NCBI RefSeq assembly: GCF_005144745.1
Contig: NZ_SWKK01000012.1
Location: 124,001-188,000, forward strand
Direction: 5' to 3'
DNA: 64,000 nucleotides
DNA from: Flavobacterium sp. ASW18X
GTDB lineage: Bacteria > Bacteroidota > Bacteroidia > Flavobacteriales > Flavobacteriaceae
Positions within the stretch are counted from its first letter, which is position 1. Every line of letters starts with the position of its first letter. The position numbers and the translations under genes are program-made. This document shows positions 34,501-43,872 of the stretch, one piece after another. The notes below the pieces were generated by a model. That model was not told the DNA's origin and did no database searches. It worked only from the letters and a program-made list of their open reading frames with translations.

Positions 34501-36060
34501 ATGATAAAAAAAATAATATTCGGACTATTTGCAGCTACTGTTTTAGTAGGCTGTACAGACGATTTAAATACGGAGCCAAGGGTAGAACAGAGTTTAGATA
34601 ACTTATTAGATTCGGACCCAAACGCCACATTAGGTATTCTAGGTAAATTATATGGTGGTCTGGCATTACACGGTATAGGTATACCGGGTAGCGGAAATCA
34701 GCAAGCAGATATTGCCGGAGATGACCCAGGAGAAACGGTATTCTTTAGAGCAATCTGGAATATGCAAGAGCTGACCACAGATATAGCTAAAAACCGTTGG
34801 GGAGATGGTGGTTTAGATCCTTTAACTACGGCTACTAACTGGGTACCTACCAATAAATTCTTTGGTTATTTATATAATAGAAGTTACTTCAATATTGCAC
34901 AAATCAATAACTTTATTATAGATGTACAAAAGACAGATGAACCTAATGCCGATTTATATGTGGCAGAAGCTCGTTTTCTACGTTCGCTATTCTATTATTA
35001 TTTGATGGACACCTTTGGTGGTGTGGTCATTGTAACCGAAGCAGATGGGGTTACGGGCGTAAGAAGAGCGCGCAACACCAGAACAGAAGTGTTTGATTTT
35101 GTAGAGAGCGAATTGTTGGCTGTAGAGGAGACTATACCTGCAAGTAATGAGTATGGTAGGGCAAATAAGGCTGCAGTACACATGTTATTAGCAAAGGTGT
35201 ATTTAAATGCAGAAGTGTATACGGGTACAGACAGGTATGCAGATGCATTGACGTATAGTGAAAAGGTGATTTTAGAATCGCCATTTACTTTGGATGATGA
35301 TTACCAATCTATATTTCAAGGTGATAACTTTACTTCTCCAGAAATAATTTTCCCAATTATAGGAGATAGAAATACTGTACAATCTTTTGGTACGGCTACA
35401 TATCTAACTAATGGTAGTTTAGGAGATACTACTATGCCAATAGCAGACTTTGGAAATTCTGAAAGTTGGTTTGGTCACCGTTGTACGCCTGCTATTTATG
35501 GTTTGTTTGGCGATTTGGAGACTACTCCAGATAGCAGAGCTATTTTCTGGACAGAGGGGCATAGTTATGAAATGGACGATTACCGTACGTGGGAGAGTGG
35601 TTACCCAACAACTAAATTCCAAAATCAATACTCAGACGGAAGTTCTGGTCAGAGTCGTTTCTCTGATACCGATATTCCATTATTCCGTTTAGGAGACGCC
35701 TATCTAATGTATGCAGAAGCATTTTTTAGAGGTGGTGGTGGTTCTGCAGCTCAGGCGGTAGATTACATTAATGCGCTAAGAGAAAGAGCTTACGGTGATG
35801 CTAGTGGAAATATCACAGAAGCAGATTTAACTGAACAGTTCTTGATAGATGAGCGTGCACGCGAATTGTATTATGAAGGTCATAGAAGACAAGATTTAAT
35901 TCGTTTTGGTCGCTTTACTGGAGGAACTTACAATTGGCCTTGGAAAGGTAATGTGGCAGATGGTACTTCTATTCCGGATCATTACAACTTGTTTCCATTT
36001 CCTTTAGAAGCATTACAAGCAAATCCATTATTGGAACAAAACCCAGGCTATACTAACTAA
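34501..36060 (+). CDS. susD: SusD/RagB-type outer membrane glycan-binding lipoprotein
   Basis: This surface lipoprotein caps the SusC barrel and captures the oligosaccharide. From the ATG at 34501 (519 residues) it has a short lipoprotein signal (MIKKIIFGLFAATVLVGCTDD). The SusD helical TPR scaffold includes ARFLRSLFYYYLMDTFGGVVIVTE and AAVHMLLAKVYLNAEVYTG. The family C-terminal segment DERARELYYEGHRRQDLIRFGRF is followed by LFPFPLEALQANPLLEQNPGY. An in-frame start inside the end of susC (34474) would add nine residues before the signal peptide and is rejected. Its ATG is 13 bases after the SusC stop codon. Confidence 0.93.
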   Translation: MIKKIIFGLFAATVLVGCTDDLNTEPRVEQSLDNLLDSDPNATLGILGKLYGGLALHGIGIPGSGNQQADIAGDDPGETVFFRAIWNMQELTTDIAKNRWGDGGLDPLTTATNWVPTNKFFGYLYNRSYFNIAQINNFIIDVQKTDEPNADLYVAEARFLRSLFYYYLMDTFGGVVIVTEADGVTGVRRARNTRTEVFDFVESELLAVEETIPASNEYGRANKAAVHMLLAKVYLNAEVYTGTDRYADALTYSEKVILESPFTLDDDYQSIFQGDNFTSPEIIFPIIGDRNTVQSFGTATYLTNGSLGDTTMPIADFGNSESWFGHRCTPAIYGLFGDLETTPDSRAIFWTEGHSYEMDDYRTWESGYPTTKFQNQYSDGSSGQSRFSDTDIPLFRLGDAYLMYAEAFFRGGGGSAAQAVDYINALRERAYGDASGNITEADLTEQFLIDERARELYYEGHRRQDLIRFGRFTGGTYNWPWKGNVADGTSIPDHYNLFPFPLEALQANPLLEQNPGYTN

Positions 36061-36071
36061 AAACTAAAACG

Positions 36072-37385
36072 ATGAAGAAAAATTTAGCATTTATATATGC
36101 ATCCATCGTGGCAATGGCACTTTTGGTGACAGGTTGTAGCGATGATGATGAAAACATAAGAGTAAGTAGTGAGGCAAGTACACAACTTACACTATCCTCA
36201 ACAGAGGCTTTAGAATTAACTAGAGATATGACGGGAGAAACCGTGTTAAGCCTAAACTGGACTGCTCCAGATTTTGGCTTTACTGGTGCAGTACCTACGT
36301 ATAACGTGGTTGTAGGGGTTGATGCAGCTACAGAGGCTATGCCAGCCCGTGTAAATGTGGGTAACGTGCTAAGTAAAGATTTTTTAGCAGAAGAATTGAA
36401 TGATGCCGTGGCAGATGCAGGTGCTTTAGCTGGCCTAGAAAACGAAGTTAAGATTTGGGTAGAAGCTATGTTAGGTAAAGATGTAGTGGCATCTTCTGCT
36501 GCACAAGTCTTAACCATTACAGGGTATGCAACTACCTTCGATTTAAGTTCGCCTTGGGGTCTAGTGGGTTCTGCAACGCCTAACGGTTGGGATGGTCCAG
36601 ATGTACCTGTTTACAGTACAGCTATCGCTAATGAATTTGTGGCTTACGTTACACTAGTAGACGGCGAGCTTAAAATTCGTGAAAATAACGATTGGACCGT
36701 AAATTATGGGGACACTGGTGCCGATGGTATTTTAGACCAAAACGGTGATAACATCCAAGTTACGGCAGGTACTTACAAAGTAATGTTTAGCTTAAACGAC
36801 TTTACCTACAGCATAGAGCCATTCACATGGGGATTGGTTGGTGATGCTACACCAAATGGTTGGGATGGTCCTGATACTCCTTTAACGTATGACTCTTCTT
36901 CTGACCAATGGAGGGCAGTGGTAACACTGACTGATGGCGAAATGAAGTTTAGACAAAATAATGATTGGGCCGTAAATTTTGGTGATACCGGTGCAGATGG
37001 TACTATTGAAGCAAATGGTGATAATATTGCCGTAGAGGCCGGTAATTATCTAGTTTCGGTAGATTTTACCAATAACCTGTATACTTTAGAACCTATAGAT
37101 ATTTGGGGCTTAGTAGGTGATGCTGCTCCCAATGGATGGGACGGTCCTAACGTACGTTTTACACCAGATTATGCCAACGAAGGCGTTTGGATTTTGGAAA
37201 ATGTTACGTTGTTAGACGGTGAAATTAAATTCCGTACCAATGATGCCTGGGATTTTAATTATGGAGATGATGGCAATGACGGTACGTTAGAGACAGACGG
37301 TGCTAACATTCCCGTAAGTGCAGGTACGTATACCATAACATTGTATTTGGCAGATGCCGATAACCCAACCTACACTATCGAATAA
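36072..37385 (+). CDS. susE: SusE-type surface starch-binding lipoprotein with three repeated modules
   Basis: This is a glycan-binding outer-membrane lipoprotein that holds starch at the cell surface. The 437 residues comprise a lipoprotein signal (ending LLVTGC, Cys22), an Ig-like SusE N-terminal domain (about 35-155), and three copies of a roughly 90-residue beta module. These start W-G-L-V-G-x-A-x-P-N-G-W-D-G-P near residues 160, 255 and 345. Each copy has a conserved DGE(L/M/I)K(F/I)R.N..W..N(F/Y)GD and ends with a TYT/LYTLE strand. The same module is repeated at the C-terminus of the next gene's amylase. Module identity with characterised SusE/SusF starch-binding domains is inferred from layout and sequence pattern. 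Confidence 0.87.
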   Translation: MKKNLAFIYASIVAMALLVTGCSDDDENIRVSSEASTQLTLSSTEALELTRDMTGETVLSLNWTAPDFGFTGAVPTYNVVVGVDAATEAMPARVNVGNVLSKDFLAEELNDAVADAGALAGLENEVKIWVEAMLGKDVVASSAAQVLTITGYATTFDLSSPWGLVGSATPNGWDGPDVPVYSTAIANEFVAYVTLVDGELKIRENNDWTVNYGDTGADGILDQNGDNIQVTAGTYKVMFSLNDFTYSIEPFTWGLVGDATPNGWDGPDTPLTYDSSSDQWRAVVTLTDGEMKFRQNNDWAVNFGDTGADGTIEANGDNIAVEAGNYLVSVDFTNNLYTLEPIDIWGLVGDAAPNGWDGPNVRFTPDYANEGVWILENVTLLDGEIKFRTNDAWDFNYGDDGNDGTLETDGANIPVSAGTYTITLYLADADNPTYTIE

Positions 37386-37396
37386 ATCAAGAAATT

Positions 37397-39682
37397 ATGA
37401 AAATCAAAAAATATATACATCTAAGTCTGGCTGCGTTAACCTTGGTGTTCGCAGCTTGTACTAACGATGATTTTTCGCCCTTAAAAGTTAAAGAAGCAAA
37501 CGATGCAGAAGATTTACCTTCTGGCTCGGCAGCTGGTAGAACAGATGCATTAGTACCGGGTAATGGTGTTATGATGCAAGCCTTTTATTGGGACGTTACC
37601 GAGGGCGGAATTTGGTGGAACAATGTAGAATCCAAACTAGACAGCTGGGCAGCCAACGGAATTGATGCCATCTGGATTCCGCCAATCTCTAAAGGTCAAA
37701 GTGGTGGTTTTTCTATGGGGTACGACCCGGCAGATTACTTCGATTTTGGTGACTTTCAACAGCATGGAACTGTAGAAACCCGCTTTGGTAATCGTGCAGA
37801 ATTAGAAAATATGATTGGTACTGCGCACGAGAATAATATTGCAGTTATTGCAGACATCGTACTAAACCACAATTCTGGTGGACAGTTAGAGTACAACGAG
37901 TTTAGACAAATTGAAACCTATACCTTGTTTGAGCCAGCTTCTGGTTTATTCAATAGAACTTGGTTAAACTATTTGCCTAACGCAGAAAATTTAAAGGATG
38001 AAGGTAGATTTGGTGGTTTTCCAGACTTGGATTTAAAGAATGACTATGTGCGCGATTGGTTATGGCAGTCCGAAGAATCTGTAGCCAATTACTACATGAA
38101 TACGTTGAAAATTGACGGTTGGAGATTCGATTTTGTAAAAGGTTTTTCTCCAGATGTTGTTAAAGATTGGATTGCTACCGTTGGCGGTTATAGCGTTGGG
38201 GAAAATTTTGATGGCAATGTAGAAGGTGTTGTTGGTCCTTGGGTAGAAGCCTCTGGTGCCAACGCTTTTGATTTTCCTAACTTCTTTAATATGCGTAATG
38301 CCTTTTTAAACGGTAATTTAAATGAGTTGGTGAAACCTAGCTTACTATCTACCATGCCAGAGAAAGCTGTGACATTTGTGGGTAACCATGATACGGAAGC
38401 TAGAGATGGAAGTAACGAATTTCCAGATGAGTTTGAAACCCATGCTTACGCATACATTATGAGTGCTCCAGGATATCCTTGTGTATTCTATTCGCACTAT
38501 GAGGATAGCGGTGAAGAGCAAAAAACTAAAATTAACCAGTTAATTCAGATTCGTTCAGAATTAGCTGCTGGGGATTGGACAGTGAATTATGTTTCTAACC
38601 AAGAGTTTGTGGCTATCCGTGGTGGCGATGCAGAGAAACCAGGTTTGGTATTATACATTAACTTAAGTGGAGAAGAAGCGTCCAGAGAAGTACAAACGCA
38701 TTGGGCTAGTGCCAATATTAAGGATTACACAGAAGAATATTTAATTTTTGAGCAATCAGATGCTAGTGGTTTGGTTACATTAAAAGCCCCAGCCAACGGT
38801 TATGCCATTTGGGCAGCTACAGAAGACGAACAGTTGGCTTTCCCAGAAGTATTATATGTGCCAGGAGGTTACCAAGGATGGGACCCATCATCTGCTCCTG
38901 CCTTAAATGCTGTAGAATTACCAAACTTAGCCGGTACGTTTAGCGGTCACGTTCGTTTTACAGAAGCAAGTAACGAATTTAAATTTACAGATGCTCCAAA
39001 TTGGGATAATGGAATTTACGCAGATGAAGGGGATGGTACAACAGGTGTATTGGCTTCTCCTGGGAACAACATTATTTTGGCAGGACCTCAAGATTATGAA
39101 ATCAATGTTGACTTGGCTAACAACACCTGGTCTGCCAACACTTGGGCAATTATAGGTAGTGCTACGCCAAACGGTTGGGACGACCCGGATACGGATATGT
39201 CTTATGATTTTGACAGAAACGTTTGGACGGTAACAACTACCCTTACAGATGGCGAATTAAAATTCCGTGCCAATAATGGATGGGATGTAAACCTAGGGGA
39301 CACTGGTGCAGATGGTGTGTTGGATAATGGTGGTGATAATATTGCTGTAACTGCTGGTAGCTACCAAATAGACTTAGATGTGGCAAACAATTCATTTACC
39401 CTTGGTAATTGGGGTGTTATAGGTAGTGCTACGCCTAGCGGTTGGGACGCTGATACCAACATGACATATGATACGGTTAACCAAGTTTGGACCATTACAT
39501 TAGATTTGGTGGCAGGTGAAATGAAATTTAGATTTAATGATGATTGGGCCGTTAATTTAGGAGATAATGATGCGGATGGTAGCGTGGAGCAAGATGGTGC
39601 TAACATTGCTGTTACAGCAGCGGGGAATTACACTATCACCTTAAATTTAGCTACCAATACATTTGTAGTAGTACAAAACTAA
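37397..39682 (+). CDS. surface alpha-amylase (GH13) with three C-terminal starch-binding modules
   Basis: This endo-acting alpha-amylase lipoprotein (Cys21) degrades starch at the cell surface before import. The GH13 barrel spans about residues 55-470. The catalytic triad is readable as D245 in GWRFDFVKGF, E269 in SVGENFDG and D332 in FVGNHDTEARDG. This pattern resembles the GH13 subfamilies of archaeal and plant amylases (GH13_7/GH13_6) more than classical SusG. Three beta modules follow: one beginning VPGGYQGWDPSSAP (about 490) and two near-copies beginning IGSATPNGWD and IGSATPSGWD, homologous to those in the preceding SusE-like protein. It is the last gene of the operon, with a terminator at 39723. 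Confidence 0.92.
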   Translation: MKIKKYIHLSLAALTLVFAACTNDDFSPLKVKEANDAEDLPSGSAAGRTDALVPGNGVMMQAFYWDVTEGGIWWNNVESKLDSWAANGIDAIWIPPISKGQSGGFSMGYDPADYFDFGDFQQHGTVETRFGNRAELENMIGTAHENNIAVIADIVLNHNSGGQLEYNEFRQIETYTLFEPASGLFNRTWLNYLPNAENLKDEGRFGGFPDLDLKNDYVRDWLWQSEESVANYYMNTLKIDGWRFDFVKGFSPDVVKDWIATVGGYSVGENFDGNVEGVVGPWVEASGANAFDFPNFFNMRNAFLNGNLNELVKPSLLSTMPEKAVTFVGNHDTEARDGSNEFPDEFETHAYAYIMSAPGYPCVFYSHYEDSGEEQKTKINQLIQIRSELAAGDWTVNYVSNQEFVAIRGGDAEKPGLVLYINLSGEEASREVQTHWASANIKDYTEEYLIFEQSDASGLVTLKAPANGYAIWAATEDEQLAFPEVLYVPGGYQGWDPSSAPALNAVELPNLAGTFSGHVRFTEASNEFKFTDAPNWDNGIYADEGDGTTGVLASPGNNIILAGPQDYEINVDLANNTWSANTWAIIGSATPNGWDDPDTDMSYDFDRNVWTVTTTLTDGELKFRANNGWDVNLGDTGADGVLDNGGDNIAVTAGSYQIDLDVANNSFTLGNWGVIGSATPSGWDADTNMTYDTVNQVWTITLDLVAGEMKFRFNDDWAVNLGDNDADGSVEQDGANIAVTAAGNYTITLNLATNTFVVVQN

Positions 39683-39722
39683 AGTTTAAGTTTTCAGTTT
39701 AGTTAATTATAATTGTGGAAAG

Positions 39723-39751
39723 AAGGGTTGCCAATTGGCAGCCCTTTTTTT
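39723..39751 (+). terminator. terminator of the susC-susD-susE-amylase operon
   Basis: AAGGGTTGCC (39723-39732) pairs with GGCAGCCCTT (39737-39746) with one G-T pair and an AATT loop, followed by a T run to 39751. Confidence 0.8.
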
Positions 39752-39868
39752 ATGAATAGTAATAGAAGCCATAAGCAGCAAGGCCATAGTATCCCTTACC
39801 AAATTTTACTGTAATTACTATATCACAAGAAAATAGAAGTTTGATAGGAACTAAAACTCGGTATTTGC

Positions 39869-39876
39869 TAGTTTTG
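39869..39876 (+). promoter_or_regulatory. -7 promoter element of the seven-helix regulator gene (TAGTTTTG)
   Basis: TAGTTTTG is a perfect TAnnTTTG match 50 bases before the ATG at 39927. A TTTG at 39840-39843 is 25 bases upstream, a little longer than the usual spacing. Confidence 0.4.
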
Positions 39877-39926
39877 TACAAAAATTTAAAGCCTTTTAGG
39901 CATAGAATTTAGTAAGAGTTTTGTGG

Positions 39927-41858
39927 ATGCAAAGGGATAAAATTTACAGTATTAAATTGACAATCAATAACTCCAACTGTAGAATTAATCAATTGGTATT
40001 GGTTGTTCTTTTCTTTTTTGCCATCCTTAAAATTCACGGGCAAACTACCTTTATTGTAGATTATGTTCCAGAGTATACCAATGTTTCCCAAGACCTTTTC
40101 CTCTCTGGCTCTTTTAACAACTGGAACCCGTCTGACCCTGATTACAAGTTTACATTACAGGCCGATGGGAATTATGTGTTAGCAAATAAAGAATTTGAAA
40201 ATTCTTGGATTTCTTATAAAATAACCAGAGGTAGTTGGGAAACTGTAGAAGTAAAAAAAGAAGGACTGCCACTCACTGTTCGTAAACATTCTTTTAATAA
40301 AACAGGGTCAGAAACTGTTACCTTACAGGTAGCCGGTTGGACAGATAATTTTAATGCACTATCTAACGTAGATTGGCTTACCGTAAGACTAATAGACATT
40401 CCAAAAAATACACCACCCAATACCTCTATTTATATATGTGGTAATTTTAATGGATGGGTACCTGGTGATGAGCGGTATCAACTAAAAGTTGCGGGTAATG
40501 GAATGTACGAAATTACAATACCAATTTATGAGAATCGGTTGGAGTACAAATTTACTCGTGGTAATTGGTCCACGGTAGAAGGGAGTAGTTATGGCAGACC
40601 ACGACCTAATCGGGTTTTAGAAAAAGAAGATTTAAATCCAAACCAGCCTGTAGAAGACAGTATTGCGTATTGGGAGGACCAATCTTACGGTATTTTTAAT
40701 CCATATACCCTTGTTTTGGTGTTAACGGCACTACAGGGGTTTTTCTTAATTTTCATTATAAACAGTAATCAGAATAACAATAAGTGGGCTAACCAAGCTT
40801 TAAGCGTGCTTATTTTTGTAATATCTTTAACTTTAATAGCGCGTGTAGTAATTTATGACCGCGTTATTTATACCAACTATCCCAAATTATCGCTGCTTAC
40901 AGATTTGGTGTTTTTCTTGTATGGGCCAACGCTGCTTATTTATATTAAAAGATTATTGCATCATGCTAAAAAAGCCATATGGCATTATTGGCCACATTTT
41001 GTGCCATTCTTTCTACAATGTGTTATCTATGTAAGCTTCTTTTTTAAGCCTACACATACCTTTATAGAGCAGAATTTATTTCAGTCTATGGATTCCCCAC
41101 CGTATTCCATTTACGAGGTAATTGTCTTAATAGCATTGGTGTTTAACATTTGGTATTGGTTTAAAGTTAAAAACATCATCAATAATTATTTTAAGAATAT
41201 TGAGCATAATTATTCAACTGATCAAAACATAAAATACCTAAATACCATTCTAATTATTTTAGGTATTTGTCTTGTACTTTGGACGGTTATTATTCTTGTA
41301 GATATATATGGCACTTTTACAGAAAAGCCTGTAAATGCGCTGAACAATTTTTTAATAGATGGTATTTGGATTGTATTTTCTGTAGTGGTGTTTTTCTTAG
41401 GGTATTTTGCCATAAAGCAACCTCAAATTTTTAGAATGCCAGAAGAAGAGGAAAACCAAGAAGAAAAAGCGCCAGAAATAGAAAAGTCACCCTTAGAATC
41501 AGAAGAATTAGAGTCACTTAAACAAGCACTGCATCAAATGATGATAGAGGAGCAAGTATACTTAAATCCTCAATTGAGTTTGCCAGAATTAGCAGAAAGG
41601 ATGAATTCTAACGTACATACGCTTTCTAGAGCAATCAACGCAGGCTTTAATAAGAATTTTAGAGATTTTGTAAATCACTATAGAATAGAAGATTTTATCG
41701 TTCGTGCTCAAGATGAGAAATATAAAAATCAGACCTTCTTAGCTATTGCGTTAGCGGTAGGTTTCAATTCTAAATCCTCCTTTAATCGCTCCTTTAAAAA
41801 AGTCACAAATAAGTCGCCAAGAGAATATTTTAATGACTTAGAGCAAAACACGCCCTAG
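39927..41858 (+). CDS. seven-helix membrane regulator: two periplasmic CBM-like domains, 7 TM, AraC DNA-binding domain
   Basis: This 643-residue protein appears to be a one-piece transmembrane transcription factor. After an N-terminal hydrophobic leader (NQLVLVVLFFFAILKIHGQ) come two E-set/CBM48-like domains with LFLSGSFNNWNPSDPDYKF (about 60-78) and IYICGNFNGWVPGDERYQL (about 170-188). Each is followed by a YKxTRGxW motif. Seven hydrophobic spans lie near residues 262-281, 291-313, 324-342, 357-376, 398-414, 438-461 and 479-497. After an acidic linker, an AraC-type double helix-turn-helix (about 540-640, LSLPELAERMNSNVHTLSRAINAGF and VGFNSKSSFNRSFKKVTNKSPREYF) ends the protein. Its position inside the starch locus suggests it senses alpha-glucan. 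An upstream TTG start is rejected. Confidence 0.87.
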   Translation: MQRDKIYSIKLTINNSNCRINQLVLVVLFFFAILKIHGQTTFIVDYVPEYTNVSQDLFLSGSFNNWNPSDPDYKFTLQADGNYVLANKEFENSWISYKITRGSWETVEVKKEGLPLTVRKHSFNKTGSETVTLQVAGWTDNFNALSNVDWLTVRLIDIPKNTPPNTSIYICGNFNGWVPGDERYQLKVAGNGMYEITIPIYENRLEYKFTRGNWSTVEGSSYGRPRPNRVLEKEDLNPNQPVEDSIAYWEDQSYGIFNPYTLVLVLTALQGFFLIFIINSNQNNNKWANQALSVLIFVISLTLIARVVIYDRVIYTNYPKLSLLTDLVFFLYGPTLLIYIKRLLHHAKKAIWHYWPHFVPFFLQCVIYVSFFFKPTHTFIEQNLFQSMDSPPYSIYEVIVLIALVFNIWYWFKVKNIINNYFKNIEHNYSTDQNIKYLNTILIILGICLVLWTVIILVDIYGTFTEKPVNALNNFLIDGIWIVFSVVVFFLGYFAIKQPQIFRMPEEEENQEEKAPEIEKSPLESEELESLKQALHQMMIEEQVYLNPQLSLPELAERMNSNVHTLSRAINAGFNKNFRDFVNHYRIEDFIVRAQDEKYKNQTFLAIALAVGFNSKSSFNRSFKKVTNKSPREYFNDLEQNTP

Positions 41859-41873
41859 GTGTTCTTAAATAAG

Positions 41874-41886
41874 GGTCATTTTATAA
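41874..41886 (+). promoter_or_regulatory. second copy of the GGTCATTTTATAA box, upstream of the periplasmic GH13
   Basis: GGTCATTTTATAA here is identical to 31396-31408 and lies 84 bases before the GH13 ATG, similar to the 97 bases at the susC gene. It is a candidate regulator site. Confidence 0.5.
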
Positions 41887-41970
41887 GAATTAATTACCAT
41901 ATTATAATTTAAGTCGATACAAACCTCCATTCTCATTAGTTTAGTTGTAACTGAATAAAAAACTAATTTG

Positions 41971-43806
41971 ATGAGAATTACTTCTTTTTTTACTTGGATA
42001 CTGGTGTTAGTTTTAACACAAGTAACCGCCCAAAATTCTATTTCCCGTTTAGAGCCACCAAATTGGTGGGTGGGCATGGAATACAACACTATTGAATTAT
42101 TAGTTTACGGCAAGGATATAGCCACTTTTGATGTTGCTTTAAAACCGTATGATAAGGTACAACTGCAAAGTGCAAAAAAAGTAACTAATCCCAATTATTT
42201 GTTTATCAATTTACAAATAGATGATACTGCTCAATCAGGACATTTAGCCTTAGAATTTAAAAAGAATAATTCGGTGGTATTTGAACAACCTTACGAGCTT
42301 AAAGCCAGGACAAATAACCGTAAGAATATAGAAGGATTTAATACATCTGATGCTATCTACTTAATTACACCAGACCGTTTTGTGAATGGAAATCCAAGCA
42401 ACGATGCTGTTGCAGGAATGTTGGAACAACCCAACCGAAAGGATAAAGGGGGTAGGCACGGAGGAGATGTGCAGGGTATTGTAAATAGTTTGGATGCGAT
42501 TAAGGATATGGGGTTTACCGCCATATGGACCAATCCTATTTTAGAAAATAACATGCCCTCTTACAGTTATCATGGATATGCCATTACTGATTTTTATAAA
42601 GTGGACCCGCGTTATGGTAGCAATGAGGCGTATAGAGCTATGGTAGAGCAAGCCTCTGAAAAGGGAATGAAGGTAATTATGGATATGATTGCCAACCACT
42701 GTGGATTGGAACATTGGTGGATGAAAGATTTACCATCTGACGATTGGATTAACCAATGGGATACCTACACCCAAACCAATCATAAAAAGACCGTGGTTTT
42801 AGATCCCTATGCCACTAAAAAAGATACCAAAGAGTTTTTTGATGGATGGTTTGTCCCAACAATGCCAGATTTAAATCAGCGCAATGCCGCTATGGCTAAC
42901 TACCTAATTCAAAATACACTTTGGTGGATAGAATATTCTGGCATCGCTGGTATCCGTATGGATACATATCCTTATCCAGACATGTACTTTATGCGAGATT
43001 GGACAGCCGCTGTGATGGGAGAATACCCAAATTTTAATATTGTAGGAGAGGAGTGGGTGCTCCGTCCTACTATCGTATCATATTGGCAAAAAGGAAAAGA
43101 AAATGCTAATGGCTATATCTCTGAATTAAAAAGTGTGATGGATTTTCCCATACAACATGCACTAGTAAACTCCTTAAACGATACCAACTCTTGGAATGTG
43201 GTTTATGAGGAATTGGGGCAAGACTACTTATATCCAGACCCAAATAACTTAGTGGTTTTTCCAGATAATCATGATATGAGTCGCATTTTTACCCAGCTTA
43301 ATGAGGATGCAGCCTTAGTTAAACTCGCGTTGACTTACATAGCTACGGTACGTGGTATTCCACAGATTTATTATGGTACGGAAATTCTAATGGGTAATAA
43401 AGGTACCGAGGACCACGGTATTATTAGAACAGATTATCCTGGCGGATGGGCAAAAGACAAGGTAAATGCTTTTACAGAGAAAGGATTAACTGCTGAACAA
43501 AAAGATGCAAAGGCCTATTTAAGTAAGTTATTTAATTGGCGAAAAAATGCGGAGGTTATCCACAACGGAAAGCTGATTCATTTTGCACCAAAAGATAATG
43601 TTTATGTTTTCTTTAGATACAATGAGAATGAAAAGGTGATGGTGATTTTAAATAAGGGAGAAGCAACAACCTTAAATGTAGAAGATTACTTAGAAGTTCT
43701 TGGCGGTAACTTAAATGGTACAGAGATTTTAACCAATAAAACCTATAACAATATGGACCATATAGATATAGCTGCAAAAACTGCAATGGTTATAGAAGTA
43801 GAGTAG
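41971..43806 (+). CDS. periplasmic GH13 neopullulanase/cyclomaltodextrinase-like alpha-glucanase (SusA-like)
   Basis: This enzyme hydrolyses imported maltooligosaccharides in the periplasm. From the ATG at 41971 there are 611 residues: a type I signal peptide (MRITSFFTWILVLVLTQVTAQ), an N-terminal cyclomaltodextrinase-type beta domain (about 22-115) and a GH13 barrel beginning SDAIYLITPDRFVNG. The catalytic residues lie in GIRMDTYPYPD, NIVGEEW and VVFPDNHDMSR. A small C-terminal beta domain follows. The 112 bases upstream hold the shared GGTCAT box. It is downstream of the regulator gene and may be transcribed separately. A TTG one codon earlier is the alternative start. The exact preference (pullulan, cyclodextrin, maltodextrin) cannot be read. 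Confidence 0.92.
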   Translation: MRITSFFTWILVLVLTQVTAQNSISRLEPPNWWVGMEYNTIELLVYGKDIATFDVALKPYDKVQLQSAKKVTNPNYLFINLQIDDTAQSGHLALEFKKNNSVVFEQPYELKARTNNRKNIEGFNTSDAIYLITPDRFVNGNPSNDAVAGMLEQPNRKDKGGRHGGDVQGIVNSLDAIKDMGFTAIWTNPILENNMPSYSYHGYAITDFYKVDPRYGSNEAYRAMVEQASEKGMKVIMDMIANHCGLEHWWMKDLPSDDWINQWDTYTQTNHKKTVVLDPYATKKDTKEFFDGWFVPTMPDLNQRNAAMANYLIQNTLWWIEYSGIAGIRMDTYPYPDMYFMRDWTAAVMGEYPNFNIVGEEWVLRPTIVSYWQKGKENANGYISELKSVMDFPIQHALVNSLNDTNSWNVVYEELGQDYLYPDPNNLVVFPDNHDMSRIFTQLNEDAALVKLALTYIATVRGIPQIYYGTEILMGNKGTEDHGIIRTDYPGGWAKDKVNAFTEKGLTAEQKDAKAYLSKLFNWRKNAEVIHNGKLIHFAPKDNVYVFFRYNENEKVMVILNKGEATTLNVEDYLEVLGGNLNGTEILTNKTYNNMDHIDIAAKTAMVIEVE

Positions 43807-43831
43807 CATTTAATTTTTCAGTTTAGTGTAG

Positions 43832-43867
43832 AAAACACCAATCTTGAGCGGTTGGTGTTTTTGTTTT
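43832..43867. terminator. bidirectional terminator hairpin, copy 1 of an identical 36-base pair
   Basis: AAAACACCAATC (43832-43843) pairs with GGTTGGTGTTTT (43850-43861) around TTGAGC, and T runs follow on both strands. All 36 bases are identical to 57928-57963. It lies between the convergent GH13 and AraC-regulator genes and would stop both. Confidence 0.8.
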
Positions 43868-43872
43868 TAGAG

